Shown: piece by piece, positions 8,286 to 17,112 of the stretch
How the letters are laid out: every line of letters begins with the position of its first letter
Position numbering within the stretch: the stretch's first letter is position 1
From: Desulfovibrionaceae bacterium
GTDB taxonomy: Bacteria; Desulfobacterota; Desulfovibrionia; Desulfovibrionales; Desulfovibrionaceae
Assembly (NCBI GenBank): GCA_015709315.1
Contig: JACCQI010000002.1
Location: forward strand, 119,530-183,529
DNA length: 64,000 bases
Direction: 5' to 3'
The notes under the pieces: generated by a model
The model's database searches: none
Seen by the model: only the letters and a program-made list of their open reading frames with translations
Told to the model about the DNA's origin: nothing
Position numbers and translations under genes: made by a program

Positions 8286-11243
8286 TCAGCCGAGGCCGAG
8301 CCGGGCCTGCGTCAGCTGTTTGCGGCCCGCATAGTCGAGTATGTCCGCGATCCGCTCGGCGTGCTCCAGGCCGGAGGCGCGCACCTCGGCCATGAGTCCG
8401 GCCACGGCCTTCTCCTCCTCGATGTAGCTGAAGACCACGTCCCGGATGCTGCGGAGCGAAACCAGCCGCTCGGCCCAGCCAAGCCCTTCCTGGTAGAGCA
8501 TCTTGGCCGATATGAAGGCGGACAGCAGCGCGATCTGGTGGCCGCGCGGCAGGTCGTTGGCCAGCCGGTCGCCGTAGCGCTCGGCCAGCACGGCCGGGCA
8601 GTAGGACAACAGTACCTCGGCAAGCCCCGGATCGTCCGCCACCCTGTCCACGGTTTCCTCCAGCACGCGGTCCACTCGGTCTGCCAGGGAATTGATGGAT
8701 GCCGACAGTTCGAAGGACAGCTCGGTCAGGGTGCGCCCGCCCCCGGCCTGCCGGAACTCGCGCATGAGCAGGCGGGCCTCGGACCTGGCCCGCAGGCGCA
8801 GAATATCGAGCAGTTGGGCCACGTAGGCGTCCTTGATCTCCAGGAACTCCGCCTCGCTCAGGATGAGTCCGGCCAGTATCTCGTAGGAGGAGCAGATGAC
8901 CCCGGTCTTGTTGGCCGAGGGGCCGGGCACGGCCAGCACGCCCTCCTTTTCCAGCTCGGATCGGGCCTCGGCGGAGATGAAGATGTTGGCTCCCTCCACG
9001 ATGCCGCGCGCGGACGGCGTGCCGTCCCGTTGCAGGAAATCCTTCCAGTTGGACATGTTGATGGTGTCCGGCCTGCCCCCGGAGGGAATGAAGATGTCCG
9101 CAGCCACCGCGTTGTGCATGGCGTTGCGGATGCGGGTGCCGTCCGGATCGTCCGTGGACACCACCAGCGCGCCCTCCCCCTTGAGCCTGGCCTTGTCGAA
9201 ATCAGCGGCCTTGAGGTTGTTGTCCATGAGGCGCAACAGCTCGCCATGGTCCATGCCCTCGGGGTCGAAGGCCGCGCCGTGGCCGTCGCTCATGGCCACG
9301 ATCCGGGCGTTTTCGCCGTACTCGCGCATGAGGATGCGCATGACGTTGGAAGCCACGTCGCCCGCCGGGCCGCCCGTGATCTTGACCGTGAACGGCGCGG
9401 CATGGGGGTCGATGCCCAGCGTGCGGAGCAGCTCGTCGGCAAAGACGACGACCCCTTCGCTGGTCACGCCGTACCGCTTGTGGGCGATGCCCGCGCCCGG
9501 CTTGGAGCTCATGAACGCGCTCGGCCACTTGTAGCCGCGCTTGGCCGCACGGCCCGCGATCCACTGGATATGCGGCGGCGTGATGTTCTCGTCCGGGCCG
9601 AGAAAGATAATCTCCTCGCGGCCCAGATAGTCCACGATGCGGGGATGGACCGGCCCGTCGCCCCCCTCGGGGACCGTTATCAGGTCGAGGAAGGAATCGA
9701 TCATGGACCGGACGGCCAGGTCGATCTCCCCTTCCGGGCCGAGCAGGATGACCGCCTTGGAGCCGCCCTCGGGGATGTCCTTGTTCTTGAACTGCTGGGC
9801 CCTGGCCAGCTTGGTGACCTCGTCGAAGAGCCGGTTGGACTCCATCTCGAACTGCTCCTGGCTCCAGGTACGCACCACGCGCACCCCGCCCCGCGCCATG
9901 TCCCGGTACCGGACATGGAAGGCGAAGCAATACGGGCCGTGGAAGCAGTATATGCCGAAGGGCCGCTCCGCCTTGGGCAGGGGGGCCAGGATGACCGGAT
10001 CGATGCGGAAGCTCAGGCCCAGCTTGCGGTCCAGATAATAGTTCGTCCGCAGGGTGAAATGAAAGAACTTGTAGACGTAGGTCAGGACGTCGCGGTGGAC
10101 GGCGTTGTCCACGTCGCGGATGGCCGCCCGCGCCGCGGACCGCCGCTCGGCCATGGCCGTTGCGCGGTCGCCCCGGAAGTCGGGATCGAACCGGGCGGTG
10201 AAATAGTCGAAAAGCAGCTTGGTCACGTCGCGGTGCTTGAGCAGGGCGTAGACGATGCGCTCGGAATGGTAGGCGTGCAATCCCTTTCTGATGAGAAACT
10301 GGTGGGCGAACTCGCCCGCCGCCTGCATGAGCATGACCTGCCCCAGTTCCCACCCGTCCTGGTAGGCCAGGGCCTCCAGGCCGTGGGGCGCGAACCACTT
10401 GGTCATTTCCAGCTGCCGCTTGAGCCGCTGCCAGCGCTCGCCCTCCTCGTCCAGGTCCACCCGCCCCGCGTCCAGGTAGAAGCTCATGATGGCGATGGGG
10501 TCTTTGTCGCCGCGCTCGAACTCGTCGCAATAGGCCCGGTCCACCGGGATGTCCTCCCGGCCGAACACGTTGACCACCCGGTGGAGCAGCCCCTTTCTCG
10601 GCGGGCGGACCATGACCACGCCGACCCGGTCGAATCCGGGATGCACGTCCTTTTCCAGGGTCGCGAGGACGCGCTCCTGGCCCTCCACCATTTCACAGGC
10701 CCGGAAGTGGCGCACCGCCCTGCCCGGCTCGAACTTCTCGATGTAGTCCTCGCTGGTGGTGGTCAGGAAGCGTTCGAAATCCTCCACCTCGCGCGCGGCG
10801 ATGTCCAATCCGCCGCCACGCGCCTTTTCCAACACGTCCCGCGCCGGTCCCTCGTCGATGGCGCACAGGGGCTGGGGGCCGAAGACAAAGGTGTCGAGCC
10901 GGATGGAATCGTCCCTGCTGGAATAGATGCGGGCGATCTGGATATCCTTGTCCCGGTACTCCTTGAGCACCCGTCCCAAGGTGTTCATGTCGCCGCCGGG
11001 CGTGATGTGCGTCACCCGCGTGCCGCACGGACTATGCAGGGCCACGGCCTGCTTCTCTCCCCGGACCATGCCCGAGATGATGGCCGTCAGGTGGCGTATC
11101 CGCTCCTCTTCCCCGTGGGTGCGGAAATAGTATTCGGGCATGTTTTCGTAAAACCAGGGGATCGCCTCGCCCGCCGATTCCCCGAGCCTGTCCAGGACCT
11201 TGGACCGCATCACTTCCGCTTCGCTGGAAACAACATCGCTCAT
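8286..11243 (-). CDS. NAD-specific glutamate dehydrogenase, large form
   Basis: Oxidative deamination of glutamate to 2-oxoglutarate and ammonium with NAD, of the roughly 1000-residue class that has a long N-terminal regulatory region before the catalytic domain. Catalytic-domain motifs lie in the central and C-terminal half: EGGSKAVILLGPEGE, GPDENITPPHIQWIAGRAA, and the dinucleotide-binding region after TVKITGGPAGDVASNVMRI. The ORF track starts at 11516, but MSDVVSSEAEVM at 11243 has a GGAGAAGG site about 7 nt upstream, giving 985 residues. The extra N-terminal 91 residues look like non-coding leader. It is monocistronic and divergent from cheV. Confidence 0.88.
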   Translation of the reverse strand: MSDVVSSEAEVMRSKVLDRLGESAGEAIPWFYENMPEYYFRTHGEEERIRHLTAIISGMVRGEKQAVALHSPCGTRVTHITPGGDMNTLGRVLKEYRDKDIQIARIYSSRDDSIRLDTFVFGPQPLCAIDEGPARDVLEKARGGGLDIAAREVEDFERFLTTTSEDYIEKFEPGRAVRHFRACEMVEGQERVLATLEKDVHPGFDRVGVVMVRPPRKGLLHRVVNVFGREDIPVDRAYCDEFERGDKDPIAIMSFYLDAGRVDLDEEGERWQRLKRQLEMTKWFAPHGLEALAYQDGWELGQVMLMQAAGEFAHQFLIRKGLHAYHSERIVYALLKHRDVTKLLFDYFTARFDPDFRGDRATAMAERRSAARAAIRDVDNAVHRDVLTYVYKFFHFTLRTNYYLDRKLGLSFRIDPVILAPLPKAERPFGIYCFHGPYCFAFHVRYRDMARGGVRVVRTWSQEQFEMESNRLFDEVTKLARAQQFKNKDIPEGGSKAVILLGPEGEIDLAVRSMIDSFLDLITVPEGGDGPVHPRIVDYLGREEIIFLGPDENITPPHIQWIAGRAAKRGYKWPSAFMSSKPGAGIAHKRYGVTSEGVVVFADELLRTLGIDPHAAPFTVKITGGPAGDVASNVMRILMREYGENARIVAMSDGHGAAFDPEGMDHGELLRLMDNNLKAADFDKARLKGEGALVVSTDDPDGTRIRNAMHNAVAADIFIPSGGRPDTINMSNWKDFLQRDGTPSARGIVEGANIFISAEARSELEKEGVLAVPGPSANKTGVICSSYEILAGLILSEAEFLEIKDAYVAQLLDILRLRARSEARLLMREFRQAGGGRTLTELSFELSASINSLADRVDRVLEETVDRVADDPGLAEVLLSYCPAVLAERYGDRLANDLPRGHQIALLSAFISAKMLYQEGLGWAERLVSLRSIRDVVFSYIEEEKAVAGLMAEVRASGLEHAERIADILDYAGRKQLTQARLGLG

Positions 11244-11322
11244 GCCAGAACCTTCTCCGTTGAATGTTCCAGGGGTTTCTCCTCCTTGGAGGTTGTGCAT
11301 GGAGGGGGAGTCGAGGTCAAGT

Positions 11323-11372
11323 ATTACCCGGCACAAGTCCTTTCCCCTCAAGACGTTATAAATTACCCGGCA
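11323..11372. repeat. Pair of direct repeats ATTACCCGGCA in a divergent promoter region
   Basis: ATTACCCGGCA occurs at 11323-11333 and again at 11362-11372, 39 bp apart, between the glutamate dehydrogenase and cheV starts. Spacing close to four helical turns would suit a dimeric regulator on one face of the DNA. The function is unknown. Confidence 0.4.
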
Positions 11373-11466
11373 ACTCTCTAATCGCATGGACATAAAATTT
11401 TCGAGCGGATATATTGGCCCATAATATCCACCGGCAACCCCCGAGCCGGGGCTGGGGAGACCACGC

Positions 11467-12411
11467 ATGAACGATACCGCCATAGACACCGGCATCCTGC
11501 TGGAAACCGGGACCAACGAACTCGAGATCCTGGAATTCTACATCAACGAAATCCGCAGGGAAGGCGAGGAGCCGACCCCCAACTACTTCGGCATCAACGT
11601 GGCCAAGGTCATGCAGGTCATCGAAACGCCGAACCTCGAGCCGCCGGAATCCGCTCCGCACCCGTCCTTCATGGGCACCATTCCGCTGCGCGACCTCATC
11701 CTGCCGGTGCTGGACCTGTCCGTCTGGCTGGAGCTCGACATGCCCAAGACCGAGCGCGACATCGTCATCGTCACCGAGTTTTCCAAATCCGTGACCGGGT
11801 TCCTGGTATCCGGCGTGACCGAGATCCATCGCGTGGGCTGGGGCGAGGTCATCCCGCCCTCCCACATCATCTCCAGCAACACCGACGCCATCATCGGGCT
11901 CATCGACAAGAGCGACCGCTTTGTCCAACTGCTCGACCTGGAAACCATCCTGACCCAGTTCGAGCCGGACAGCGGCATCGACATGGCCATCGCCGACAGG
12001 GAGTACAAGGTCCTGGTGGCCGACGACTCCGCCACCATCCGGGCCATGATCCGGCAAAGCCTGACCGAGGCCAATTTCAAGCCCATCATCACCAACAACG
12101 GGGACGAGGCGCTGAAGAAGATATTCGAACTCAAGGCCAGGGCCGAGAACGAGGGCAAGGACATCACCGAATACGTGGACCTGGTCATATCCGACATCGA
12201 GATGCCGCTCATGGACGGGTTCAGCCTGACCAAGAACATCAAGGATGACCCGGTCCTGAAGAAGCTGCCGGTCATCCTCTATTCATCCATCATCACCAAC
12301 GAGCTGCGGCACAAGGGCGAATCCGTCGGGGCCGACCTGCAGGTTTCCAAGCCCGACCTGAACACCATCCCGCAGTTCGCCATAGACCTCATCCAAGGCG
12401 GTGCGGGTTGA
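11467..12411 (+). CDS. cheV: Chemotaxis coupling protein CheV (CheW + receiver)
   Basis: Couples chemoreceptors to the CheA kinase and adapts the signal by phosphorylation. Residues 1-170 form a CheW-like domain (YFGINVAKVMQVIETP, GTIPLRDLILPVLDLSVWL). Residues 180-314 form a receiver domain with acidic pair ADDSAT at 185-190 and phospho-acceptor D243 in LVISDIEMPLMDG. The 314-residue length is standard. The stop overlaps the start of the downstream Hpt gene. No CheA or receptor gene is nearby, so it acts on components encoded elsewhere. Confidence 0.95.
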   Translation: MNDTAIDTGILLETGTNELEILEFYINEIRREGEEPTPNYFGINVAKVMQVIETPNLEPPESAPHPSFMGTIPLRDLILPVLDLSVWLELDMPKTERDIVIVTEFSKSVTGFLVSGVTEIHRVGWGEVIPPSHIISSNTDAIIGLIDKSDRFVQLLDLETILTQFEPDSGIDMAIADREYKVLVADDSATIRAMIRQSLTEANFKPIITNNGDEALKKIFELKARAENEGKDITEYVDLVISDIEMPLMDGFSLTKNIKDDPVLKKLPVILYSSIITNELRHKGESVGADLQVSKPDLNTIPQFAIDLIQGGAG

Positions 12412-12809
12412 TCCGGCGCGGCGACCCCGTGGTCGAAGTCTTTCTGGAGGAAACGGCCGAGCGGCTCGACTCCATCGAGGCGGGCCTGCTCAAGCTGGAG
12501 CAATGCGACGGGGCATGCGACGCCGAGGCCGTGAACGCCATTTTCCGGGACGCCCACTCCGTGAAGGCCGGCTCCAACCTGCTCAAGCTCAACAATATTG
12601 AAAAGCTTTCGCACAAGCTGGAAAACGTCCTGGAAATGATCCGCAAGGGCCGGATCGGCCCCACGGAAACGGTCATCACCGCCTGCCTGGAAGCCGTGGA
12701 CAAGCTCCGCGATCTGCGGGAAAGGATCGAGCACAGCGATGCCGTCAGCATCCGCCTGCACACGGCCATGCTGGAGGCGGCTTTGCGGGAAGCGAGAAAA
12801 GGCGATTGA
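12408..12809 (+). CDS. Free-standing Hpt (histidine phosphotransfer) protein
   Basis: A 133-residue all-helical phosphotransfer domain resembling the CheA P1 domain. The phospho-accepting histidine is H50 in FRDAHSVKAGSNLL, in the normal Hpt context. Translation appears to begin at TTG (12408-12410), overlapping the cheV stop as TTGA, with AAGGCGG about 6 nt upstream; the exact start is uncertain. It probably relays phosphate to or from the CheV receiver or another response regulator. Translational coupling suggests stoichiometric production with CheV. Confidence 0.85.
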   Translation: MIRRGDPVVEVFLEETAERLDSIEAGLLKLEQCDGACDAEAVNAIFRDAHSVKAGSNLLKLNNIEKLSHKLENVLEMIRKGRIGPTETVITACLEAVDKLRDLRERIEHSDAVSIRLHTAMLEAALREARKGD

Positions 12810-12817
12810 CCCGACCT

Positions 12818-12844
12818 AAAAAAGCCGCTCCATCTGGGAGCGGC
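12818..12844 (-). terminator. Rho-independent terminator after the small outer-membrane protein gene
   Basis: GCCGCTCC/GGAGCGGC stem (12824-12831 with 12837-12844) and a 5-nt loop, followed on the minus strand by a run of seven T. It ends the minus-strand gene at 12863 and lies just past the plus-strand Hpt gene. Confidence 0.85.
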
Positions 12845-12862
12845 TCATCAAAACGATTCCCT

Positions 12863-13531
12863 CTAGAATGAGTAGCGCACGCCCAAAAGCATCTCGTGCG
12901 CCGTCAGGTGGGACTCATTGGCATAAACGCCGGCGATGGTGCCGGACTCGACCCTGCCGAAATCGGAATACCGATACCCCAGATCAAGGCTCCAATCGTC
13001 GGTCAACCCGTAGGCTATTCCGGCCCCCAGATTCCAGGCGAGATTGGTCGTCGTCTTTTTGGAGCCGACAAGGTTGGTGCCCGGACCGGTCCATTGCATC
13101 CAGCTCCGGAGGGTGGCCATGCCCACGCCGCCGCCCACGTAGGGAGTAAAGGGGGTGCCGGTGCGAATGTCCAAAAAGACGTTCAGGAACAGCGTGTGGA
13201 AATCCTCGAACTCCGAGTCGTAATCGAAGCCGGCGCCGGGCTCATCGGTCACCTTGAACGGTGCGCGGTAGGCGTACTCCAGCTCGGCCCGGATCGGAAT
13301 GTCCAGCCGGGGCTGAAAGTCATAGCCCAAGGCCAGTGCGCCGCCAAAGGTATCCTCCGACTGGTCATCGAAATCCACGTCGGCACCAGTGCTGTTGGTG
13401 ATGACCCTGCCGGACGAATTCTGATTGGAGTACAAGAACTTGGGAGCCACATACACTCCCGAGTCCCCGGCATGGGCCGATACGGAAGCGCAAACAATGA
13501 AAAGCGCCGCAAGACAACAGAAATATTTCAT
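12863..13531 (-). CDS. Small outer-membrane beta-barrel protein (OmpA-like/Omp beta-barrel fold)
   Basis: Predicted 8-stranded outer-membrane barrel. From the ATG at 13531 the 222-residue product starts MKYFCCLAALFIVCASVSAHAG, a signal peptide cleaved after AHA. Alternating aromatic strands follow and the chain ends in LLGVRYSF with a terminal Phe, the usual BAM signal. GGGVGMATLRSW and LGAGIAYGLTDDWSLDLGYRY are typical barrel strands. The ORF track's extra 23 residues upstream are not credible because they precede the signal peptide. It is monocistronic with its own terminator. No ligand or role can be assigned. Confidence 0.85.
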   Translation of the reverse strand: MKYFCCLAALFIVCASVSAHAGDSGVYVAPKFLYSNQNSSGRVITNSTGADVDFDDQSEDTFGGALALGYDFQPRLDIPIRAELEYAYRAPFKVTDEPGAGFDYDSEFEDFHTLFLNVFLDIRTGTPFTPYVGGGVGMATLRSWMQWTGPGTNLVGSKKTTTNLAWNLGAGIAYGLTDDWSLDLGYRYSDFGRVESGTIAGVYANESHLTAHEMLLGVRYSF

Positions 13532-13712
13532 AACCACTACTTTACTATTACAGTTGTTTTCAACACCACAATCCACAAAAGCTAGTATCACATCCTTCAA
13601 AAATAAGGAAGCCTGTATTTAATTCTGCCCAACCGAACCTAATGCCGACCAGATCCACAACGCGCACGCCGTGAATAACACGTCGGATTTCCACCTGATT
13701 TCACGAAAAAAA

Positions 13713-13746
13713 GGGCCGCGTCCTCCAAGGATGCGGCCCTTTTTGC
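13713..13746. terminator. Bidirectional terminator
   Basis: GGGCCGCGTCC/GGATGCGGCCC stem (one G-T pair) with a short loop, A-run on the left and T5 on the right. It follows the minus-strand gene at 13763, where the T-run on that strand comes from CGAAAAAAA. Confidence 0.8.
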
Positions 13747-13762
13747 CTTGGGCAAAAAAACG

Positions 13763-14272
13763 CTAATTCTTCAAAGCGTTCATCAGAAGCTGCGCCTCCT
13801 GCATCTCCGAGAACGAAGTGTTCTTGAACACCTCGCTTTCCACCGCCTTGAGAAACTCGTCGTAGTTCATGGCCCTGACGTTCATCATCACGCCCCTGAC
13901 CTTGAAGTACATGTCCAAAAAAGCCACCGTGGGATCGTCGATCAGGCACTTGGCCAGTTCGGGCGCTCCCTCCAGGCTGGTGAACGGCTTGTTCGAGCCC
14001 CCGAGAAAGAACATGTCCAGGCCGGATTTCCCGTCCGTAACCACGCCGATGAGGTTGAAGGTATGGAGCCTGGCCACGAAATCCTCCGTCAGGTCCGGGA
14101 ACTCCATGATGTCCTTTTTCGGAAACATGCCCACGAAGACCATCTGGCCGTCCTCCTCGGCCATGGTGTGCCGAAACACATGCTCGTCGCGTTTTTTCCG
14201 GGCCGCCTTGACCGTGTCGTAGAGGTCGCAGGCGAATGCGAGCTTCAGTTCATCCAAAACCTTCTGGTCCAT
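13763..14272 (-). CDS. Conserved-looking hypothetical protein (169 aa)
   Basis: Not recognised. The product is soluble and acidic, without signal peptide or membrane segment. Codon use is like that of its neighbours, and GGAG precedes the ATG at suitable spacing. It starts 14 nt after the UbiD-type decarboxylase stop, so it is probably the second gene of that operon. A well-formed terminator follows it. An accessory role next to the decarboxylase is only an inference from position. Confidence 0.75.
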   Translation of the reverse strand: MDQKVLDELKLAFACDLYDTVKAARKKRDEHVFRHTMAEEDGQMVFVGMFPKKDIMEFPDLTEDFVARLHTFNLIGVVTDGKSGLDMFFLGGSNKPFTSLEGAPELAKCLIDDPTVAFLDMYFKVRGVMMNVRAMNYDEFLKAVESEVFKNTSFSEMQEAQLLMNALKN

Positions 14273-14286
14273 TGAATTCTCCGTGT

Positions 14287-16128
14287 CTAGATGATTCCGT
14301 GCAGGGGGCCGCCCTTGGCGCCGAGGGCGTCCACGGCCTTCTCAGCCTCGGGATCGTCCTCGAGCGGCGGGGCGTGGTAGGTCTTGAGCCGGGCATCGAC
14401 GATGATCGCCTTGTCCGCCCCCCAGTGCTTGGCATGGGTAAATGCCCCCACGCCATAGATGTCCGTGGCCGGATCGGAGCGGGTGAAGGCCACCCACAGG
14501 AAATTATCCCAGTTCGCGGCCGTGAATCCGGCGTCGTCGGCCACCACGATCAGGGGGAACCGCTCGATGGACGGCACCGTTTTCAAAGACTCTCCCAGCC
14601 GATCCAGGGCCGGGTCCTGCTGGTCGCGCTTGCGGCGGTGCTTGGGGCCCTTGATGACCAGGATGCCCGGCGCGAACACACGGGGGTCGCGGTAGCCGCG
14701 CGGCAGGTTCAGGCCGGACGGAATCTCGGTGCCGAGTTCGCGCCGAGGTTCCCCGGCCGCCGCAAAGACCAGCTTGGACCCCTGGTTGAGGCTGATGCCC
14801 GAGTAGTCCAGGGTGTCGATGGTCGTCCGGGTGATGAAATGCAGGTCGCGGGTCAGGTCCGCCCGGACGAGCATATGGCGGAAAAAGCCGGGGATGTCCT
14901 TGCAGGACTGGTCCGCCGCCATGTCCTCGCGGGCCGCGATGAGCACATACTTGGACAGCGCGGTCTGGGTATTGCCCAGCAGGGCCATGGCGTTGGTCAA
15001 AAGCTCCTGCGGGCACCGCTCGCCCGCGTAGGGCACATACCGCTCGCTGCCAACGGCCAGGAGCAGCGGATGCACGCCTGCCGCGTCCACGGCGTGGACC
15101 TCGTGGACGCCGGAAAAGACCGAGGGCACCAGTTCGGCGGTCAGTTCGTGAATGAACTCGCCGAAGATGGTATCCTCCTGGGGCGGACGGCCCACCGTGG
15201 TGAACGGCCAGACGGCGTCGTCGCGGTGATAGACCGCGTCCACCTTGAGCACCGGGAAGTCGTGGGCCAGGCTGTAGTAGCCGAGGTGGTCGCCGAACGG
15301 CCCCTCCGGCTTTTCCGCGCCCTCCACCGTGCCGCAGATGCAGAAATCCGCCTGGGCGGGCATGGGCAGGCCGCCGGGATGACGGACCATGGGGATGCGG
15401 TGCCCGGCCATGGCTCCGGCGAAAAACAGTTCGGCCACCCCCTCTGGCAGGGGCATGACAGCGGCCAGCGTCATGGCCGGAGGCCCGCCCACGAACACGT
15501 TGACCTTGAGCGGCTCGCCCCCGGCAATGGCCTTGGCGTGGTGATGGCCGATGCCGCGATGAATCTGGTAGTGCAGCCCCACTTCCTTGTCCGGCACGTA
15601 GTCGTTGCCCGAAAGCTGGACCCGGTACATGCCCATGTTCGACCGGGCGAAGCCGGAGTGGTCCGGGTCCTCGGTGTAGACCTGGGGCAGGGTCACGTAT
15701 CCGCCGCCGTCCATGGGCCAGGAAACGAGCTGCGGCAGCTTGGAAACCGTGGTCCGGTTGCGCAGGATCGGCCCGTCAGCGACCTTCCTCGGCAGGGTGT
15801 TGTAGGCGGCCCTGGGCGCGCCGAGGTAGGCCCACGGGCGCTTGAACGCCTCCATGGGCGACAGCTTGAGGCGCATCAGCCGCTCCACCACGTCGATGGT
15901 GTCGCGGAAAATGAATCGCATCCTGTCCCTGGTGCCGAAGATATTGGCGGCCATGGGGAAGCGGCAGCCCCGGACGTTGTTGAACAGCAACGCCGGTCCG
16001 CCGGCCCGGAAGACCCGGCGCTGAATGGCGCCGATCTCCACCCTGGCATCGACGACCTTGTCGATGCGGACGAGTTCTCCCCTGGCTTCGAGCGCTTCGA
16101 GGCACTCGCGCGTGTTCTTGTATCCCAT
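14287..16128 (-). CDS. UbiD-family decarboxylase (probable menaquinone biosynthesis decarboxylase)
   Basis: Prenylated-FMN-dependent decarboxylase of 613 residues, cytoplasmic. UbiD features include the N-terminal LEALEARGELVRIDK, the central GDHLGYYSLAHDFPVLKV with its conserved acidic residues, and the ERCPQELLTNAMALLG segment. The longer length fits the menaquinone (futalosine-pathway) branch, where naphthoate decarboxylation needs a UbiD/UbiX-like pair. Sulfate reducers use menaquinone, which makes this the preferred reading; an aromatic-acid decarboxylase is the alternative. The cofactor-making ubiX is 1.2 kb away on the other strand. Confidence 0.85.
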   Translation of the reverse strand: MGYKNTRECLEALEARGELVRIDKVVDARVEIGAIQRRVFRAGGPALLFNNVRGCRFPMAANIFGTRDRMRFIFRDTIDVVERLMRLKLSPMEAFKRPWAYLGAPRAAYNTLPRKVADGPILRNRTTVSKLPQLVSWPMDGGGYVTLPQVYTEDPDHSGFARSNMGMYRVQLSGNDYVPDKEVGLHYQIHRGIGHHHAKAIAGGEPLKVNVFVGGPPAMTLAAVMPLPEGVAELFFAGAMAGHRIPMVRHPGGLPMPAQADFCICGTVEGAEKPEGPFGDHLGYYSLAHDFPVLKVDAVYHRDDAVWPFTTVGRPPQEDTIFGEFIHELTAELVPSVFSGVHEVHAVDAAGVHPLLLAVGSERYVPYAGERCPQELLTNAMALLGNTQTALSKYVLIAAREDMAADQSCKDIPGFFRHMLVRADLTRDLHFITRTTIDTLDYSGISLNQGSKLVFAAAGEPRRELGTEIPSGLNLPRGYRDPRVFAPGILVIKGPKHRRKRDQQDPALDRLGESLKTVPSIERFPLIVVADDAGFTAANWDNFLWVAFTRSDPATDIYGVGAFTHAKHWGADKAIIVDARLKTYHAPPLEDDPEAEKAVDALGAKGGPLHGII

Positions 16129-16240
16129 ATGGTTCCCGTTTGGTTCCGTCGTGACAAAATAATCTAAACGGAATGAACGGAAAAGTTAAGCCCGAATGGA
16201 CCATATCCCGAAACAGGGAACCGAAAAGGAATGAAATCGT

Positions 16241-16519
16241 CTACTGCGCCATGCGCGGCGGCTGCCACACGCAGTCGAACTGCTCGGGGTTGAGCTGCCT
16301 GCATGACGGCCTCATGTCCATCTCCAGCGGCCGCATCCTGCGCGAGGCGAAGATGCGGCAGGTGTTGCAGAACTCGCCGGGGAAGTTGCACACCAGGCAG
16401 TAAGGCTGGAAATCATCGCAGCTCATGGCGTTCCAGGGCCGTTTGTGCCCGAGGACGCACCTCTTTCTGTAAAAAACGCATTCGTGACAATTTGTTGACA
16501 TAGTTGACATTTTACGCAT
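16241..16519 (-). CDS. Small cysteine-rich protein (92 aa)
   Basis: Not recognised. The ORF track extends to 16618, but GGAGGT lies 5 nt before the ATG at 16517-16519, giving MRKMSTMSTNCHECVFYRK. The product has about ten cysteines in CxxC-like pairs (CHEC, CLVC, CNTC) over 60 residues, suggesting two zinc ribbons or an iron-sulfur site. There is no signal peptide, so it is probably cytoplasmic. It is upstream of the UbiD gene on the same strand with a 112-bp gap, and divergent from the broken hemerythrin gene. Function unknown. Confidence 0.7.
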   Translation of the reverse strand: MRKMSTMSTNCHECVFYRKRCVLGHKRPWNAMSCDDFQPYCLVCNFPGEFCNTCRIFASRRMRPLEMDMRPSCRQLNPEQFDCVWQPPRMAQ

Positions 16520-16723
16520 AGCCACCTCCAAAACCGGGCATAATCTCAATTTTGGATGAGAACATATGAATGCCCAATTGAGTATTATAATCGCAAAGAA
16601 AGTCCTTGGCCCTTCCAACCGTTTGAAATGTCTTGGATACGAATTGAAGCCGACGGCCCGGGCCTGGCCGACAGTTCGATTTCCGGCCAGCTTTTACCCT
16701 GCGAAAAGTCCTCGGAGGATTCC

Positions 16724-17072
16724 ATGCCGCTCATGCAATGGGACGAGACCATGTCCGTGGGCGTCCGGGAACTGGGCGTCCGGCACCGGCCCCTCATAGA
16801 TATGATCAACGACGCCTACACGGCCATCCGCCGCCATGCACTTTCACGTGAAGGAGGCGTACATGAAGCGGCACGGCTACCCCGGCCTGGCGGGCCACCG
16901 GGCCGTCCACCGGGACTTCGTCAAGGAGGCGGAACGGTTCCGGCGGCAACTGAACGCCGGAGGCAATCTCTCCGAGGTGTTCCTCTTCCTGAGCCGCCGG
17001 CTGATCGATCACATCATGAAGGAAGACAGGCGATACATGGCGTACCTGCCCGGCGGGAAGGAAAATAAATGA
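16724..17072 (+). pseudogene. Bacteriohemerythrin, broken by internal deletion and frameshift
   Basis: Hemerythrins are four-helix di-iron oxygen-binding proteins. The first part, from an ATG with GGAGG upstream, reads MPLMQWDETMSVGVREL and VRHRPLIDMINDAYTAIRRH. After residue 38 this frame turns into low-complexity shadow sequence. The family sequence resumes in another frame at 16836: MHFHVKEAYMKRHGYPGL, AGHRAVHRDF and LIDHIMKEDRRYM, ending at 17072. Compared with the family, roughly 20 residues of the second helix are missing at the junction, so this is a deletion with a frameshift rather than a single miscall. All the usual iron ligands survive on one side or the other. Confidence 0.75.
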
Positions 17073-17098
17073 AAAAGCCCAAGGCGGACGCCTCGGGC
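17072..17098 (-). terminator. Terminator downstream of tRNA-Arg
   Basis: Imperfect stem AGCCCAAGGCG/CGCCTCGGGCT, followed on the minus strand by TTTTT. It sits 15 nt after the 3' end of the minus-strand tRNA-Arg gene and overlaps the end of the hemerythrin remnant. Confidence 0.65.
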
Positions 17099-17112
17099 TT
17101 CATGTGTGCAAT

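Noticed and set aside
8205-11381. 1058-aa plus-strand ORF over the glutamate dehydrogenase gene
   Set aside because: Antisense shadow; the minus-strand frame has clear dehydrogenase motifs.
16556-16723. N-terminal extension of the hemerythrin ORF
   Set aside because: No family resemblance; GGAGG directly before the ATG at 16724 and hemerythrin similarity begin there.
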